NCBI RefSeq assembly: GCF_014639875.1
Contig: NZ_BMGD01000002.1
Span: 186,001 to 250,000 of the forward strand
Direction: 5' to 3'
Source: Blastomonas aquatica
GTDB taxonomy: Bacteria; Pseudomonadota; Alphaproteobacteria; Sphingomonadales; Sphingomonadaceae
Length of the DNA: 64,000 nucleotides
The notes beneath the pieces were generated by a model. The model made no database searches, had not been told where the DNA came from, and saw only the letters and a program-made list of their open reading frames with translations. Positions 51,121 to 61,129 of the stretch are shown here, in pieces; position 1 is the first letter of the stretch, and the number at the start of each line of letters is the position of its first letter. The translations under genes were made by a program, and so were the position numbers.

Positions 51121-51399
51121 ATGAAAAACACTATTTTTGGAACCCTGATCGCAGCCGGCGCACTCGCGGCAACCCCCGCAATGGCGCAGGAAATGCTTCC
51201 CGAAGCACCGGTGACCAACGAATCGCCGGCTCTCGAAGCACCCGCAACTGCTGAGCAGGCTCCGCCAGCCACCATCGATTCGAACGGTGACGGTGTTGCA
51301 GACGCTTGGGATCGTAACGGCGACGGCCAGGCCGATGCATGGGATACGAACGGTGACGGCCAGCCCGACAAGGCTGATCCGATGGAAGCCGCAGAATAA
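51121..51399 (+). CDS. secreted protein with calcium-binding-like repeats
   Basis: A 92-residue protein with a signal peptide ending ATPAMA. After a Pro/Glu-rich linker come three tandem 12-residue loops, DSNGDGVADAWD, RNGDGQADAWD and TNGDGQPDKADP, like dockerin/thrombospondin type-3 DxNxDGxxD repeats that bind Ca2+. Exported to the periplasm or outside. Behind an EcfG-type promoter, it is probably stress induced. A terminator follows. Confidence 0.82.
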   Translation: MKNTIFGTLIAAGALAATPAMAQEMLPEAPVTNESPALEAPATAEQAPPATIDSNGDGVADAWDRNGDGQADAWDTNGDGQPDKADPMEAAE

Positions 51400-51426
51400 T
51401 CTAAATCCCTACGGGGTCGCAACCGG

Positions 51427-51452
51427 AGGCCGGGAGAGTAATCTCCCGGCCT
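51427..51452 (+). terminator. Rho-independent terminator
   Basis: AGGCCGGGAG, loop AGTAAT and CTCCCGGCCT form a 10-bp stem, followed by TTGGCGTTTTT. It closes the Ca-repeat gene. Confidence 0.85.
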
Positions 51453-51559
51453 TTGGCGTTTTTGCGCTGTATCCTCGTCATTCTCCTAAACGCGCGGATT
51501 CCGAAACCGCGAAAGCATCGTTCTGCGGCGTCCGCCGGAAAACGCCTTTGTGAGGCGCC

Positions 51560-52473
<914 letters not shown>

Positions 52474-52477
<4 letters not shown>

Positions 52478-53799
52478 GATGTGGTCTCTCCTGCAGAGGG
52501 CGCCGGCGTTTTCGGCGCGGGGGAATGGGCCTGGGATCGAGGGTGCGCTTCTTCCTCCGTAGGATCAAAGCTTCGCGCTGCGCCGATCTGCGGAAACAGC
52601 CGGGCCCACAGCGCTGTAATCAATATAGCACCCCCGCCGCCTGCGACAACCGCTGCGACCGGACCGATCAGCCAGGCGAGCATGCCTGAAAATGCATCGC
52701 CCAGTTCGTTCGATGCCGACACGGTGAGCAGCGACACCGCAGAAACCCGGCCGCGCTTGTCATCGGGAGTGTTGAGCTGGATCAGCGACTGGCGGACATA
52801 GACGCTGAACATGTCGGCGGCGCCTGCGATGAACAGACACGCCATCGAGACGATCAGGATCTTGCTGAACCCGAAAACGATCGTGACAAGCCCGAACAGG
52901 AGCACGCTCGCAAGCATCTTGTTGCCGACATTGTAGCGTATCGGGCGGAACGAGAACACCAACGCCACCAAGGCCGCGCCGGCCGCTGGCGCCGATGCCA
53001 GCAGCGACAACCCCTGTTCACCGACCTGCAGGATATCGCGCGCGAACACCGGCAGCAACGCGGTGGACCCTGCGAGGAACACCGCAAACAGATCGAGCGT
53101 AATCACGCCCAGCACCAATTTGTTCTGGCCGACATAGGCCATGCCGTCGATGATCTGTGCGATCGGGCCCTTGCCCTTGTCCATGATTGTCCGGGGCACC
53201 GGGCCGATGGTCATCATCGCCAAGGCCGCCACCGTGTAGAGGCAGGCGCTGACGATATACGGCAGATCGGGGCGGATCGCATAGAGCGGGCCGGCGATGG
53301 CGGGGCCCACGAGCATGCCCGACTGCCAAGCGATCGATGACAGAGCGATCGCGGTGGGCAAAGATGCCTTGGGCACCAGATTGGGGGCCAGCGCGCTCAG
53401 CGAGGGGCCGAGAAAGGCGCGCGCGGTGCCGAGAAGCGCGGCGATCACATACAGAATCGGCAGGCTGATCAGACCCTGTGCGGTGGTCCACGCCAGAGTC
53501 GCGGCGATCGCTGCCTGGCACAGCAGCACGATCCGCGCGACGAAGCGCCGGTCCATCCGGTCCGCAATCCACCCGACCAGCGGGGTCAGCACGAACAAAG
53601 GCGCGAACTGCAGCAGCCCGATCATCCCCAGCCGCGCCGAGCTCGAGGCAATGTCCATCGTTTCGCGCGCGATGTTGTAGCCCTGCCACCCGACGATCAG
53701 CATCATGCAGTACAAGGCCAGCATCGATGTCAGCCGCGTCAGCCAGTAAGCGCGGTAATTGGGGATGGTAAAGGGGTGAGGGGCGGCTGGATTGTCCAT
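52474..53799 (-). CDS. MFS transporter
   Basis: A 441-residue protein with about twelve hydrophobic helices and the loop [20 protein letters not shown] (MFS motif A-like between helices 2 and 3). It resembles the enterobactin exporter/EntS-like or DitE-type MFS_3 branch, exporting small molecules across the inner membrane. ATG 53799 has GGACGG upstream; the 5' frame extension to 54351 is antisense to the DUF885 gene. It is coupled to cysK by ATGA overlap. Confidence 0.9.
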
Positions 53800-53993
53800 C
53801 GCCGTCCGGTAAGCCAGCAAGCGGCGGGCGGCAAGCAAGATGAACTTGCGACCATGCGCGATGTATGTTGTGCGGTTGCGAAAGAATTGCTCTTCCCATG
53901 CGAAGGCGATGGTGTCAGCAATGGCGGATAGCTTCAAATCCGCACCCGGAACGGGGAGGATTTCGAGGTGATGGGCAGAGCAAGGGGTCGCGC

Positions 53994-55739
53994 ATGAACT
54001 GGTCGAAAAAGCTTCTCGCTGCAGTGTCGCTTGGAGTGCTGGTGACCGCGTGCGGCATGCCGCCGGCAGAGCCTGTCGATCGCACCGAAAAAGCCACCGG
54101 TATCGATACAGCGTCGGACTGGGGCAAGTTCGTCGATTCCTTCCTGACCGGTTATTTCGCGCGCAATCCTGATTTTGCGGTCTATCAGGGGCGGCACGAG
54201 TTTGATGGCAAGCTTCCCGACTGGTCGGAACAGGGTCTGGCCGATCACACCGCGTTCCTGGAAAAGACGCTCGCCGATGCGCAGGCGATCGATGCTGCGA
54301 CACTTGATGCCGAACAGAGGTTCGAGCGCGACTATCTGATGGCGGTGGCACGCGGTAAGCTGTTCTGGCTGAAACAGGCCGACTGGCCGCACCGCAACCC
54401 TGCGTTCTACACCGGCACGCTCGACCCGTCGGTCTATGTCACCCGGCCCTATGCCGATGTCGATACGCGCGCCAAGGCGTTTATCGCCTATGCGCGCGGC
54501 GTGCCCAAGGCGGCCGAGCAGATCCGCAGCAATCTGCGCACCCCGCTTGACCCTTATGCGATCGACTATGGCGTCAACGCATTTGGCGGCTATGCCAGCT
54601 TCTTCATCGGCGATGCGCGCGCTGCGTTTGCCGATGTCAGCGATGCGGGGATCAAGGCCGATCTGGAGTCCGCCACCGCCGAAGCCAGCGAGGCGATGCA
54701 GGGGTTGGCCGACTGGCTGAGGACCGAAAAGCCCAATGCCAAGGTGGGCTATGCGCTGGGTCCTGAGCTGTTTTCGCAGATGCTGGTAAGCACCGAGATG
54801 GTCGATCTGCCGATGGCCGAGCTCAAGGCGATCGGCGAGGCGGATCTCAAGCGCAACCAGCAGGCGCTCACCACCGCGTGCGCGCAGTTCGCGCCGGGTT
54901 CGACGATGCCCGAATGCATGGCCAAGCTGTCGCTCGACAAGCCCGAGGATGGACCTGTCGCCGAGGCGCGGCGACAGTTGCCCGAGCTGCGAGCGTTCCT
55001 GGTCGACAAGGATTTGGTTTCGATCCCCGGAACCGAAGAGGCCAAGGTCGAGGAATCACCGCCGTACAACCGCCAGAACTCGGCGTATATCGACATCCCC
55101 GGCCCGTACGAGAAAGGCCTGCCCTCGATCTATTATATCTCGCCGCCCGATCCGTCCTGGGCGCCTGAAGTGCAGGCCGAGTATATCCCGCCCAAAAAGG
55201 ACCTGATGTTCACCAGCGTGCACGAGGTCTGGCCCGGGCACTTCCTCAACTTCCTGCATGCCAATCGTGCCAAATCGTTCTTCGGGCGGCTGTTCGTCGG
55301 CTATGCCTATGCAGAGGGCTGGGCGCATTATACCGAGGAAATGATGTGGGAAGCGGGCCTGGGCAAGGGCGATCCCGAGGTTCATATCGGCCAGCTGGCC
55401 AACGCGCTGCTGCGCAACTGCCGCTATCTTTCGGCGATCGGTCTGCACACCGGCGGGATGAGCGTCGATCAGTCGCTGGCGATGTTCCGCGAGCAGTGCT
55501 TCATCGACGAGGGCAATGCCCGCCAGCAGGCGCTGCGCGGCACCTATGATCCGGGCTATCTCAATTACACACTGGGCAAATTGATGATCCGCAAGCTTCG
55601 CGCCGACTGGACCGCGGACAAGGGCGGACGCGATGCGTGGAAGGCGTTCCACGACGCGTTCCTGACCTATGGCGGCCCCCCGGTGCCGATGGTGCGCGCC
55701 GCGATGATGGAAGAGGGAACGCCCAAGGCGGTGTTCTGA
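53994..55739 (+). CDS. DUF885 family lipoprotein
   Basis: A 581-residue protein with lipobox LVTAC (signal MNWSKKLLAAVSLGVLVTAC), so anchored in the envelope. The DUF885 domain contains HEVWPGHFLNFLH (an HExxPGH zinc-like motif near residue 410) and AYAEGWAHYTEEMMWEAGL with further Glu, and LRGTYDPGYLNYTLGKLMIR. DUF885 proteins are putative metallopeptidases. Divergent from the MFS gene. AAGGGG precedes the start. Confidence 0.9.
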   Translation: MNWSKKLLAAVSLGVLVTACGMPPAEPVDRTEKATGIDTASDWGKFVDSFLTGYFARNPDFAVYQGRHEFDGKLPDWSEQGLADHTAFLEKTLADAQAIDAATLDAEQRFERDYLMAVARGKLFWLKQADWPHRNPAFYTGTLDPSVYVTRPYADVDTRAKAFIAYARGVPKAAEQIRSNLRTPLDPYAIDYGVNAFGGYASFFIGDARAAFADVSDAGIKADLESATAEASEAMQGLADWLRTEKPNAKVGYALGPELFSQMLVSTEMVDLPMAELKAIGEADLKRNQQALTTACAQFAPGSTMPECMAKLSLDKPEDGPVAEARRQLPELRAFLVDKDLVSIPGTEEAKVEESPPYNRQNSAYIDIPGPYEKGLPSIYYISPPDPSWAPEVQAEYIPPKKDLMFTSVHEVWPGHFLNFLHANRAKSFFGRLFVGYAYAEGWAHYTEEMMWEAGLGKGDPEVHIGQLANALLRNCRYLSAIGLHTGGMSVDQSLAMFREQCFIDEGNARQQALRGTYDPGYLNYTLGKLMIRKLRADWTADKGGRDAWKAFHDAFLTYGGPPVPMVRAAMMEEGTPKAVF

Positions 55740-55746
55740 CCTTCAC

Positions 55747-55827
55747 GTCACCCCCGCGCAGGCGGGGGTCCCGCTTCTTTCGCTAGCTCTGGCGGACAAG
55801 CGGGATTCCCGCGTTCGCGGGAATGAC
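55747..55827. repeat. dispersed palindromic repeat family B, copy 2
   Basis: GTCACCCCCGCGCAGGCGGG ... AGCGGGATTCCCGCGTTCGC followed by GGGAATGAC. It matches the unit at 5311 inverted in order, between convergent genes. Confidence 0.85.
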
Positions 55828-55832
55828 GAAGG

Positions 55833-56198
55833 TTATTTTTTCAACGCTTCCACGCACGCCGCCCGATCGACCGACTGGCCGTCGCTGCGCCGGGCATCGA
55901 TATACGTCACCACCTGCGTCCCGCCCGATCCTTCGGGATAGAGGAACGCGTCGAGCACGCAGGCGCTGCCGACGAACTGCAGCTTGCGGGCATCGAATTC
56001 GCGCACATCGAGCCGCGGCTGGCCGAACATCCGTTCGAGATCGCGCACCGATTTGCCGATGATCGCCTCCAACCCCTTTTCCGACAGCGTGGTGCTGCGC
56101 GAGGGCACGACCGGGCGGGCAGGGGCAGCGACCTGCTGCGGCGCGGCGCAGGCGGCCAGTCCCAGTGTCAGCGTGGCAATCGCGAGTGTGCGGTTCAT
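55833..56198 (-). CDS. small lipoprotein, BamE/SmpA-like size
   Basis: A 121-residue lipoprotein (lipobox LAAC, Cys17). The mature part has a conserved-looking IIGKSVRDLERMFGQPRLDV followed by REFDARKLQFV and two Cys (GSACVLDAFLYP, AACVEAL) that may be disulfide-linked. The G-x-x-x-x-x-L-x-x-x-F/M-G-x-P pattern recalls BamE-like/SmpA folds, but the match is weak and no function is assigned. Overlaps the EI24 gene stop region by 4 bases (ATGA). Confidence 0.75.
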   Translation of the reverse strand: MNRTLAIATLTLGLAACAAPQQVAAPARPVVPSRSTTLSEKGLEAIIGKSVRDLERMFGQPRLDVREFDARKLQFVGSACVLDAFLYPEGSGGTQVVTYIDARRSDGQSVDRAACVEALKK

Positions 56199-56878
56199 GA
56201 TCTAGCCCCTGCGGCCTTGCGCTGGTGAAAAAGGTGCGTGGCCATCGCGGCGGCTATAATCGGTGCGAGCAGATTGACCAAGGGAACGAGCAGCAGCAGG
56301 TTGGCGATCAGCCCAAGCACGAAACGGTTGGTCCGCGACGGGCTGGCTTGCGCGAGCCCCGGATGCCGCGCGGATACCATCTCGTCGAGATCGCGTCCGA
56401 CCAGCACCGCGTTGATTGCCAGAAACAGCATCGGCGCGCCAACGCCAGTGAACAGCAGGATCAGCGCGAAGGGCAGCGCAATCGCGTTGTACAGCAGCGC
56501 ACGGCCCAGGCTGCGCAGCGCCATCGCCAGCGACGGCCCCAAAGGCAGATCGCGGGCACTGACCGCGGCCTGCGGATAGTGCTTGCGCTCGACCGCGATC
56601 ACGATGCGGTCGGCGAACAGCTGCAGCACCGCGATCGCGACGACGCGCCACCAGAACCAGAACGCGATGATCGTGGCAATCACCGCGAGCAGCCCGGTCC
56701 ATTCGGCATAATCGGACAGCGGGCCGCCATGGCGCCCCATCGCCCAGGCCAGACCCTGCCACAGCCCCCAGCCGGTCAGGCCGAAGATCAGCGCCGCGCA
56801 CAGCAAGGTCCATCCCAGCGCGCTTAATATCGCGCGGTCGCCCAGTTGGCCCAGGCTCTTGAAGAAGGCGGTCAGCAT
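56195..56878 (-). CDS. EI24/CysZ-like membrane protein
   Basis: A 227-residue protein with four to six membrane helices in the EI24 pattern: LGWTLLCAALIFGLTGWGLW, FWFWWRVVAIAVLQLFADRI, LYNAIALPFALILLFTGVGA, MLFLAINAVLVGRDLDEMVS, and VLGLIANLLLLVPLVNLLAP. CysZ members transport sulfate; for this subgroup the substrate is not settled. It runs into the small lipoprotein gene with an ATGA overlap. Confidence 0.88.
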   Translation of the reverse strand: MLTAFFKSLGQLGDRAILSALGWTLLCAALIFGLTGWGLWQGLAWAMGRHGGPLSDYAEWTGLLAVIATIIAFWFWWRVVAIAVLQLFADRIVIAVERKHYPQAAVSARDLPLGPSLAMALRSLGRALLYNAIALPFALILLFTGVGAPMLFLAINAVLVGRDLDEMVSARHPGLAQASPSRTNRFVLGLIANLLLLVPLVNLLAPIIAAAMATHLFHQRKAAGARS

Positions 56879-57044
56879 AGGTCCAGCGTGTCGGGCAAAT
56901 TCCGTGCCGGGTCAATCGTGCCGCGTGCGCCTCAACACCCGACCAGGCGTGTCGGCAATTCCGCTTGAACCCTTCTGCCCAAGCCGATAGGCCGCGCGGC
57001 AACCCTACCGCGCCTGCGCGCGCCTTGCGAAAGTCCAGATATCC

Positions 57045-58040
57045 ATGACCAGCCCCCGTTTTGATGTTCTCGCGATCGGCAACGCCATCGTCGATGTGAT
57101 GGCTCCTGCCGACGATACCCTGCTCGCCAACGAAGGTCTGACCAAGGGCGGCATGATGTTGATCGACGCCGATCGTGCGACCTCGCTGTATGCTGCGATG
57201 GGCCCAGCGCAGGAAATCAGCGGTGGCTCTGCTGCCAACACGCTTGCGGGCCTTGCCGGGATGGGCTGCAGCTGCGCGTTCATTGGACAGGTTGCCGATG
57301 ATCAGCTCGGCGAAGTGTTCGCGCATGACGTGCGCGCGCTCGGCATCGATTATGCCACCCCGGTCCGTGCGGGCGAAACCCCGACCGCGCGCTGCCTGAT
57401 TCTGGTCACCCCCGATGGCCAGCGTACGATGAACACCTTCCTGGGCGCATCGCAGTTCCTCCCTGCCAGCGCGCTCGACCCCAAGATGATTGCGGACGCC
57501 GCCGTGCTGTATCTCGAGGGCTATCTGTGGGACCCTGAAGAGCCCCGCGCCGCGATGCGCGCCGCGATCGACGCCGCCCGTTCGGCAGGCCGCAAGGTTG
57601 CCTTCACGCTGTCCGACGCATTCGTGATCGATCGCCACCGCGCCGATTTCCTCGATCTGCTCGACAAGGGCCATATCGACATCCTGTTCGCCAATGAGGC
57701 GGAAATCTGCTCGCTGGCGCAGGTCGAAGATTTCGATGCTGCGGTTGCCGCGATCTCGGCGAAGCTGCCGACCTTGGTGGTCACCCGCAGCGAGAACGGC
57801 GCGATTGCGATCCACGAAGGTGCACGCTTTGCCGTGCCCGCCGAGCCGATCGACAAGGTCGTAGACACCACCGGTGCGGGCGATCTGTTTGCTGCCGGTT
57901 TCCTCGCCGGACAGGCGCAGGGCAAGGACGTCGAAACCAGCCTGCGCATGGGCGCGATTGCCGCAGCCGAGATCATCTCGCACTTCGGCGCACGTTCGAA
58001 GGCCGACCTCAAGGCGCTGATCGCGCAGAAATTAGGTTGA
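57045..58040 (+). CDS. adenosine kinase (PfkB family)
   Basis: A 331-residue ribokinase-fold protein: FDVLAIGNAIVDVMAPADDT at the start, EISGGSAANTLAGLAGMG (substrate loop), and the ATP/anion-hole signature DTTGAGDLFAAGFLAGQAQG near 279-298. This composition matches the bacterial adenosine/inosine kinase clade typical of alphaproteobacteria, which salvages adenosine to AMP. No ribosome binding site is strong, but the family start is conserved. Repeat family B follows. Confidence 0.92.
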   Translation: MTSPRFDVLAIGNAIVDVMAPADDTLLANEGLTKGGMMLIDADRATSLYAAMGPAQEISGGSAANTLAGLAGMGCSCAFIGQVADDQLGEVFAHDVRALGIDYATPVRAGETPTARCLILVTPDGQRTMNTFLGASQFLPASALDPKMIADAAVLYLEGYLWDPEEPRAAMRAAIDAARSAGRKVAFTLSDAFVIDRHRADFLDLLDKGHIDILFANEAEICSLAQVEDFDAAVAAISAKLPTLVVTRSENGAIAIHEGARFAVPAEPIDKVVDTTGAGDLFAAGFLAGQAQGKDVETSLRMGAIAAAEIISHFGARSKADLKALIAQKLG

Positions 58041-58060
58041 GGATTTAGCTCACTTTCATC

Positions 58061-58139
58061 GTCATTCCCGCGTTCGCGGGAATCCCGCTTATTCGCGGCG
58101 GCCGCGCAGTAGCGGGACCCCCGCGTTCGCGGGGGTGAC
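58061..58139. repeat. dispersed palindromic repeat family B, copy 3
   Basis: GTCATTCCCGCGTTCGCGGG ... AGCGGGACCCCCGCGTTCGC followed by GGGGGTGAC. Same orientation as the 5311 copy. It lies at the left edge of the 592-base gap that also holds the small peptide gene at 58372. Confidence 0.88.
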
Positions 58140-58251
58140 GAAGATGGCTGTTGCGCCAAGTCTGTGCTGAAGTGGGAAGGGATGGTGCCGCGGCGTTCGT
58201 AACGCTCACGCTGGCAATCCGCAGAAGTCTGGAAACCTGAAAATATGAGAG

Positions 58252-58285
58252 GGGCCGCCGGGAGTCGAAGCTCCCCGCGCGGCCC
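58252..58285 (-). terminator. GC-rich stem-loop, possible terminator of small peptide gene
   Basis: On the minus strand GGGCCGC ... GCGGCCC closes a long stem whose inner part is GGGAG/CTCCC around CTTCGA. It is followed by CTCTCATATTTTC, a weak U-rich tail. It lies ~90 bases after the 18-codon ORF and could end its transcript. It also resembles, but does not fit, a tRNA T-arm. Confidence 0.5.
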
Positions 58286-58371
58286 ATCACATGGTCAGCG
58301 GCCGGAAGTGCCGCCTTCGAAGTGTATCTCGCGCTTAACAAGCGCCCGCCCAAACCATGGGCAGAAGGCTG

Positions 58372-58428
58372 TTAGCCGCGAACACTCCGAATGGACTTGA
58401 CCGACCCCTTTGCTGAACCATGAGACAT
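58372..58428 (-). CDS. 18-residue peptide ORF with perfect Shine-Dalgarno
   Basis: ATG 58428 to TAA 58372 encodes MSHGSAKGSVKSIRSVRG, a short basic peptide rich in Ser, Gly and Lys/Arg. It is preceded by AAAGGAGGTGATCCG, an almost exact complement of the 16S rRNA 3' end, with a 7-base spacer: the best ribosome binding site in the window. Downstream hairpins follow (GCCCA TGGTT TGGGC; GCGCTT GTT AAGCGC) and the stem at 58252-58285. The ORF is too short for standard gene finders. Product unrecognised; it could equally be a leader peptide. Confidence 0.45.
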   Translation of the reverse strand: MSHGSAKGSVKSIRSVRG

Positions 58429-58632
58429 CGGATCACCTCCTTTCGCTATGTTGAAACCAAGTGAAGGGCCATTCGCAAAAAGCGGGAAGTTCCCGGGTTT
58501 CTTGCGATCTGTATACCTTGCACCCCCCTTGTGAATCATCGGGGAGGCAACAGCAAGACTTGTAATTCAATTTTTTTGGCGTCACTATCTGTCGCTCGCA
58601 AAAGCGCGTCGCAGCCGGTAAGGCACTTCGCC

Positions 58633-59412
58633 ATGGCCGACCATTCCCCCAAGCCCTCGACCGTCAAGACCCCCAAGATGCGGGTCGACCAATTGCTGGT
58701 CGAACGCGGGCTGGTGGAGAGCCGCGCGCGGGCGCAGGCGCTGATCCTGGCGGGTCTGGTGTTCGCAGGCGAGCGCAAGGTCGCCAAGGCAGGGGAGACG
58801 ATTCCGGCCGATGCGCCGCTCGATGTGCGCGGGCGCGATCACCCCTGGGTGTCGCGCGGCGGGATCAAGCTGGCGCACGCGCTCGACCATTTCGGTATCG
58901 ATGTGACCGGCCTGACCGCGATCGATGTGGGGTCCTCCACCGGCGGCTTTACCGATGTGCTGCTCACCCGCGGCGCGGCGCATGTCTTTGCGGTCGATAG
59001 CGGCACCAACCAGCTCGCCTGGAAATTGCGGCAGGATGAGCGGGTGACAGTGCACGAACAGACCAGCGCGCGGATCATCACCGAAGCGCATATCACCCAG
59101 CCCATCGATATCGTGGTGTGCGATGCCAGCTTCATCGCGCTCGACAAGGTGCTGCCCGTGCCGATGTCGTTTGCAAGGCCGGGCGCGTGGCTGGCAGCAT
59201 TGATCAAGCCGCAGTTCGAGGTCGGCCGCGACCAGATCGGCAAGGGCGGGGTGGTGCGTGATTCCACCCTGCACACGGCGGTCTGCGACCGGGTCATGGC
59301 GTGGCTCGAGAGTATCGACTGGCCTGTCACGGGGCTGACGCAAAGCCCGATTACCGGTCCCAGTGGCAACGTCGAGTTTCTGGTCGCGGCCCAAAAGGGA
59401 CGAAGTTGCTGA
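58633..59412 (+). CDS. TlyA family rRNA methyltransferase/hemolysin-like
   Basis: A 259-residue protein with an N-terminal S4 domain (MRVDQLLVERGLVESRARAQ, LILAGLVFAGERK) and an FtsJ-like SAM methyltransferase: TAIDVGSSTGGFTDVLLTRG, VVCDASFIALDKVLPVPMSF, LIKPQFEVGRDQIGKGGVVR. TlyA 2'-O-methylates 16S/23S rRNA. ATG 58633 gives the normal length; the frame to 58531 adds only repeat-like sequence. Confidence 0.93.
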   Translation: MADHSPKPSTVKTPKMRVDQLLVERGLVESRARAQALILAGLVFAGERKVAKAGETIPADAPLDVRGRDHPWVSRGGIKLAHALDHFGIDVTGLTAIDVGSSTGGFTDVLLTRGAAHVFAVDSGTNQLAWKLRQDERVTVHEQTSARIITEAHITQPIDIVVCDASFIALDKVLPVPMSFARPGAWLAALIKPQFEVGRDQIGKGGVVRDSTLHTAVCDRVMAWLESIDWPVTGLTQSPITGPSGNVEFLVAAQKGRSC

Positions 59413-59518
59413 CCCGAAGCGGTACGCTTTGCGATGGTAAACCCTGCTGGCGCGGCGCAATCGAATCCGATATGCCGATGCCGGTAAACCCCTGAAAAGG
59501 GCAGGAGACTCCGCTTCG

Positions 59519-60088
59519 ATGAATGAAATCGCCTCGCCCATGCAGCTTCGCCTCAGCTTTTTGCGCTGGGCCCTGTTGTTTGTTCCGCTGGTCGTATTGC
59601 TCGGCTTTGGCGTCAGCAATTTTTCCGGATCGGGCGCGGACAATCCCTGGTTCGAGGCGCTGCAGAAACCTGAAGCGCAACCTCCAGGCTGGGCGTTCGG
59701 TGCGGCGTGGGCGGTGCTCTACGTGATGATGGGCTTGGCGGTCACCGTGGTGGTGACGGCACGCGGCGCAAGGCTGCGCGGGCTGGCGGTGACCTTGTTC
59801 TTCATCCAGCTGGCACTCAACCTTGCCTGGCCGATTTACTTCTTCGGCATGCATCAGGTCACCGGCGGATTCTATCTGTTGGTTGCGGTGTTTGTCGCGG
59901 CATTCGCCACCACCATCGTGTTTGGCCGGGTCCGCGCGCTCGCCGCTTGGCTGATGGTGCCGTACCTTGCCTGGCTGTGCTTCGCATCGGTGCTCAACAA
60001 GCAGATCGACACGCTGAACCCCGACGCCGAGAATCTCGTGGTTCCGCGCGACTCCCAGCGTATTCAGCTCGCCCCGCCGGCGCCCTGA
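59519..60088 (+). CDS. TspO/MBR family tryptophan-rich sensory protein
   Basis: A 189-residue membrane protein with five helices and conserved aromatic segments: NPWFEALQKPEAQPPGWAFG, AAWAVLYVMMGLAV, FIQLALNLAWPIYFFGMHQV, VPYLAWLCFASVLNKQI. TspO binds porphyrins and cholesterol-like ligands and modulates tetrapyrrole flux. It has an N-terminal extra ~10 residues and a hydrophilic tail. GCAGGAG precedes the ATG. Confidence 0.93.
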   Translation: MNEIASPMQLRLSFLRWALLFVPLVVLLGFGVSNFSGSGADNPWFEALQKPEAQPPGWAFGAAWAVLYVMMGLAVTVVVTARGARLRGLAVTLFFIQLALNLAWPIYFFGMHQVTGGFYLLVAVFVAAFATTIVFGRVRALAAWLMVPYLAWLCFASVLNKQIDTLNPDAENLVVPRDSQRIQLAPPAP

Positions 60089-60185
60089 TCGCGCTCATAG
60101 GCGCTTGCGATTGGTGCGGGCGGTTCCCACATGCTATGGCAATACAATTGAACCGGGGCGCGTGGCGCCTGCGATGGAGATTATC

Positions 60186-60455
60186 ATGCAGAACAAATCC
60201 GAATTTGGCGGCGATTTCGCAAAGTTCATCAACGGCCTCGCCGGAACCGTTGCCGGCATGAGCCGTGAAGCGGGCGAGGGCGCGCGCGAGCGCACCCGCG
60301 AGTGGATCGCCGGGCTCGATTTCGTCAGCCGCGAAGAGTTCGACGCGGTCAAGGAAATGGCGGCCAAGGCGCGTGAAGAGAGCGAAATGCTCGGAGGCCG
60401 GCTCGATGCGCTGGAAGCGGCCATGGCCGCCAAGGGTGCAGGCCCTGCGGCCTGA
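60186..60455 (+). CDS. ubiK: ubiquinone biosynthesis accessory factor UbiK
   Basis: An 89-residue BMFP/YqiC-like protein: FGGDFAKFINGLAGTVAGMS, REEFDAVKEMAAKAREESEM, LGGRLDALEAAMAAKG, an amphipathic helix plus a C-terminal coiled coil. UbiK supports the Ubi complex in coenzyme Q synthesis. GGAGA lies 7 bases before ATG 60186. Confidence 0.88.
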   Translation: MQNKSEFGGDFAKFINGLAGTVAGMSREAGEGARERTREWIAGLDFVSREEFDAVKEMAAKAREESEMLGGRLDALEAAMAAKGAGPAA

Positions 60456-60596
60456 ACGCGGATTAATCCCCCGTTATCCACAGTTTTTGAACAGACTTCG
60501 CCACATCACGCGCTCCGGCTGGGTGCGTAGCCATTGCGCGCAGTCCCGCATCCCGGCAGATTCAAGGCGTGCCACGGGGCGCGAAAGGAAATTCAT

Positions 60597-61100
60597 TTGA
60601 ACGAACAGCAGCTTGATCTGGACCGCGAAGAAGCCGCGCCGGTCGATATGCTTGCCGCGCTGTTCGAGGCGCGGGGCTGGCCGTGCGAGATGGTCGGCGA
60701 AGACGAGCTGCTGACCGAGGTCAAGGGCAGCTGGACCAGCTATCAGCTGCGCGCGATCTGGCGGCATGAAGACAACGTGCTGCAGCTTTTGGCCATGCCC
60801 GACATTCGCGTGCCCGACGAAAAGTTCGCGGTGATCTGCGAGGCGCTGGCGCTGATCAACGAACAGCTCTGGCTGGGGCATTTCGATATCTGGTCGAACA
60901 GCGGCGTGGTGCTCTACCGCAACGGCATGATGTTGGGCAGCGATGCGATGCTGGGTCTCGACCAGGCGCAGCTCGCGGTCGAGGCTGCGATCGACGAATG
61001 CGACCGGTTCTATCCGGTGTTCCAGTTCATCCTGTGGGGCGACAAGACCCCGCAGGAAGCGCTGGCCGCCGCGCTGATCGATACGCAGGGCGAGGCTTGA
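60597..61100 (+). CDS. YbjN domain-containing protein
   Basis: A 167-residue YbjN-fold (T3SS chaperone-like alpha/beta) protein. TTG 60597, with AAAGGAA upstream, fits the conserved start better than ATG 60534. Core: DMLAALFEARGWPCEMVGED, ELLTEVKGSWTSYQLRAIWR, VICEALALINEQLWLGHFDI, GVVLYRNGMMLGSD. YbjN proteins affect stress tolerance and motility when overexpressed; mechanism unclear. It runs 33 bases before the repeat ahead of proC. Confidence 0.85.
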   Translation: MNEQQLDLDREEAAPVDMLAALFEARGWPCEMVGEDELLTEVKGSWTSYQLRAIWRHEDNVLQLLAMPDIRVPDEKFAVICEALALINEQLWLGHFDIWSNSGVVLYRNGMMLGSDAMLGLDQAQLAVEAAIDECDRFYPVFQFILWGDKTPQEALAAALIDTQGEA

Positions 61101-61129
61101 GGGTTTAGCGGCACAGCCACCCCAGCCGC

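Noticed and set aside
58252-58380. Possible tmRNA or tRNA T-arm in the GC-rich stem
   Set aside because: The GGGAG CTTCGA CTCCC stem does not give a canonical GTTCGANYC loop, no CCA end or proteolysis-tag ORF (ANDN...) is present.
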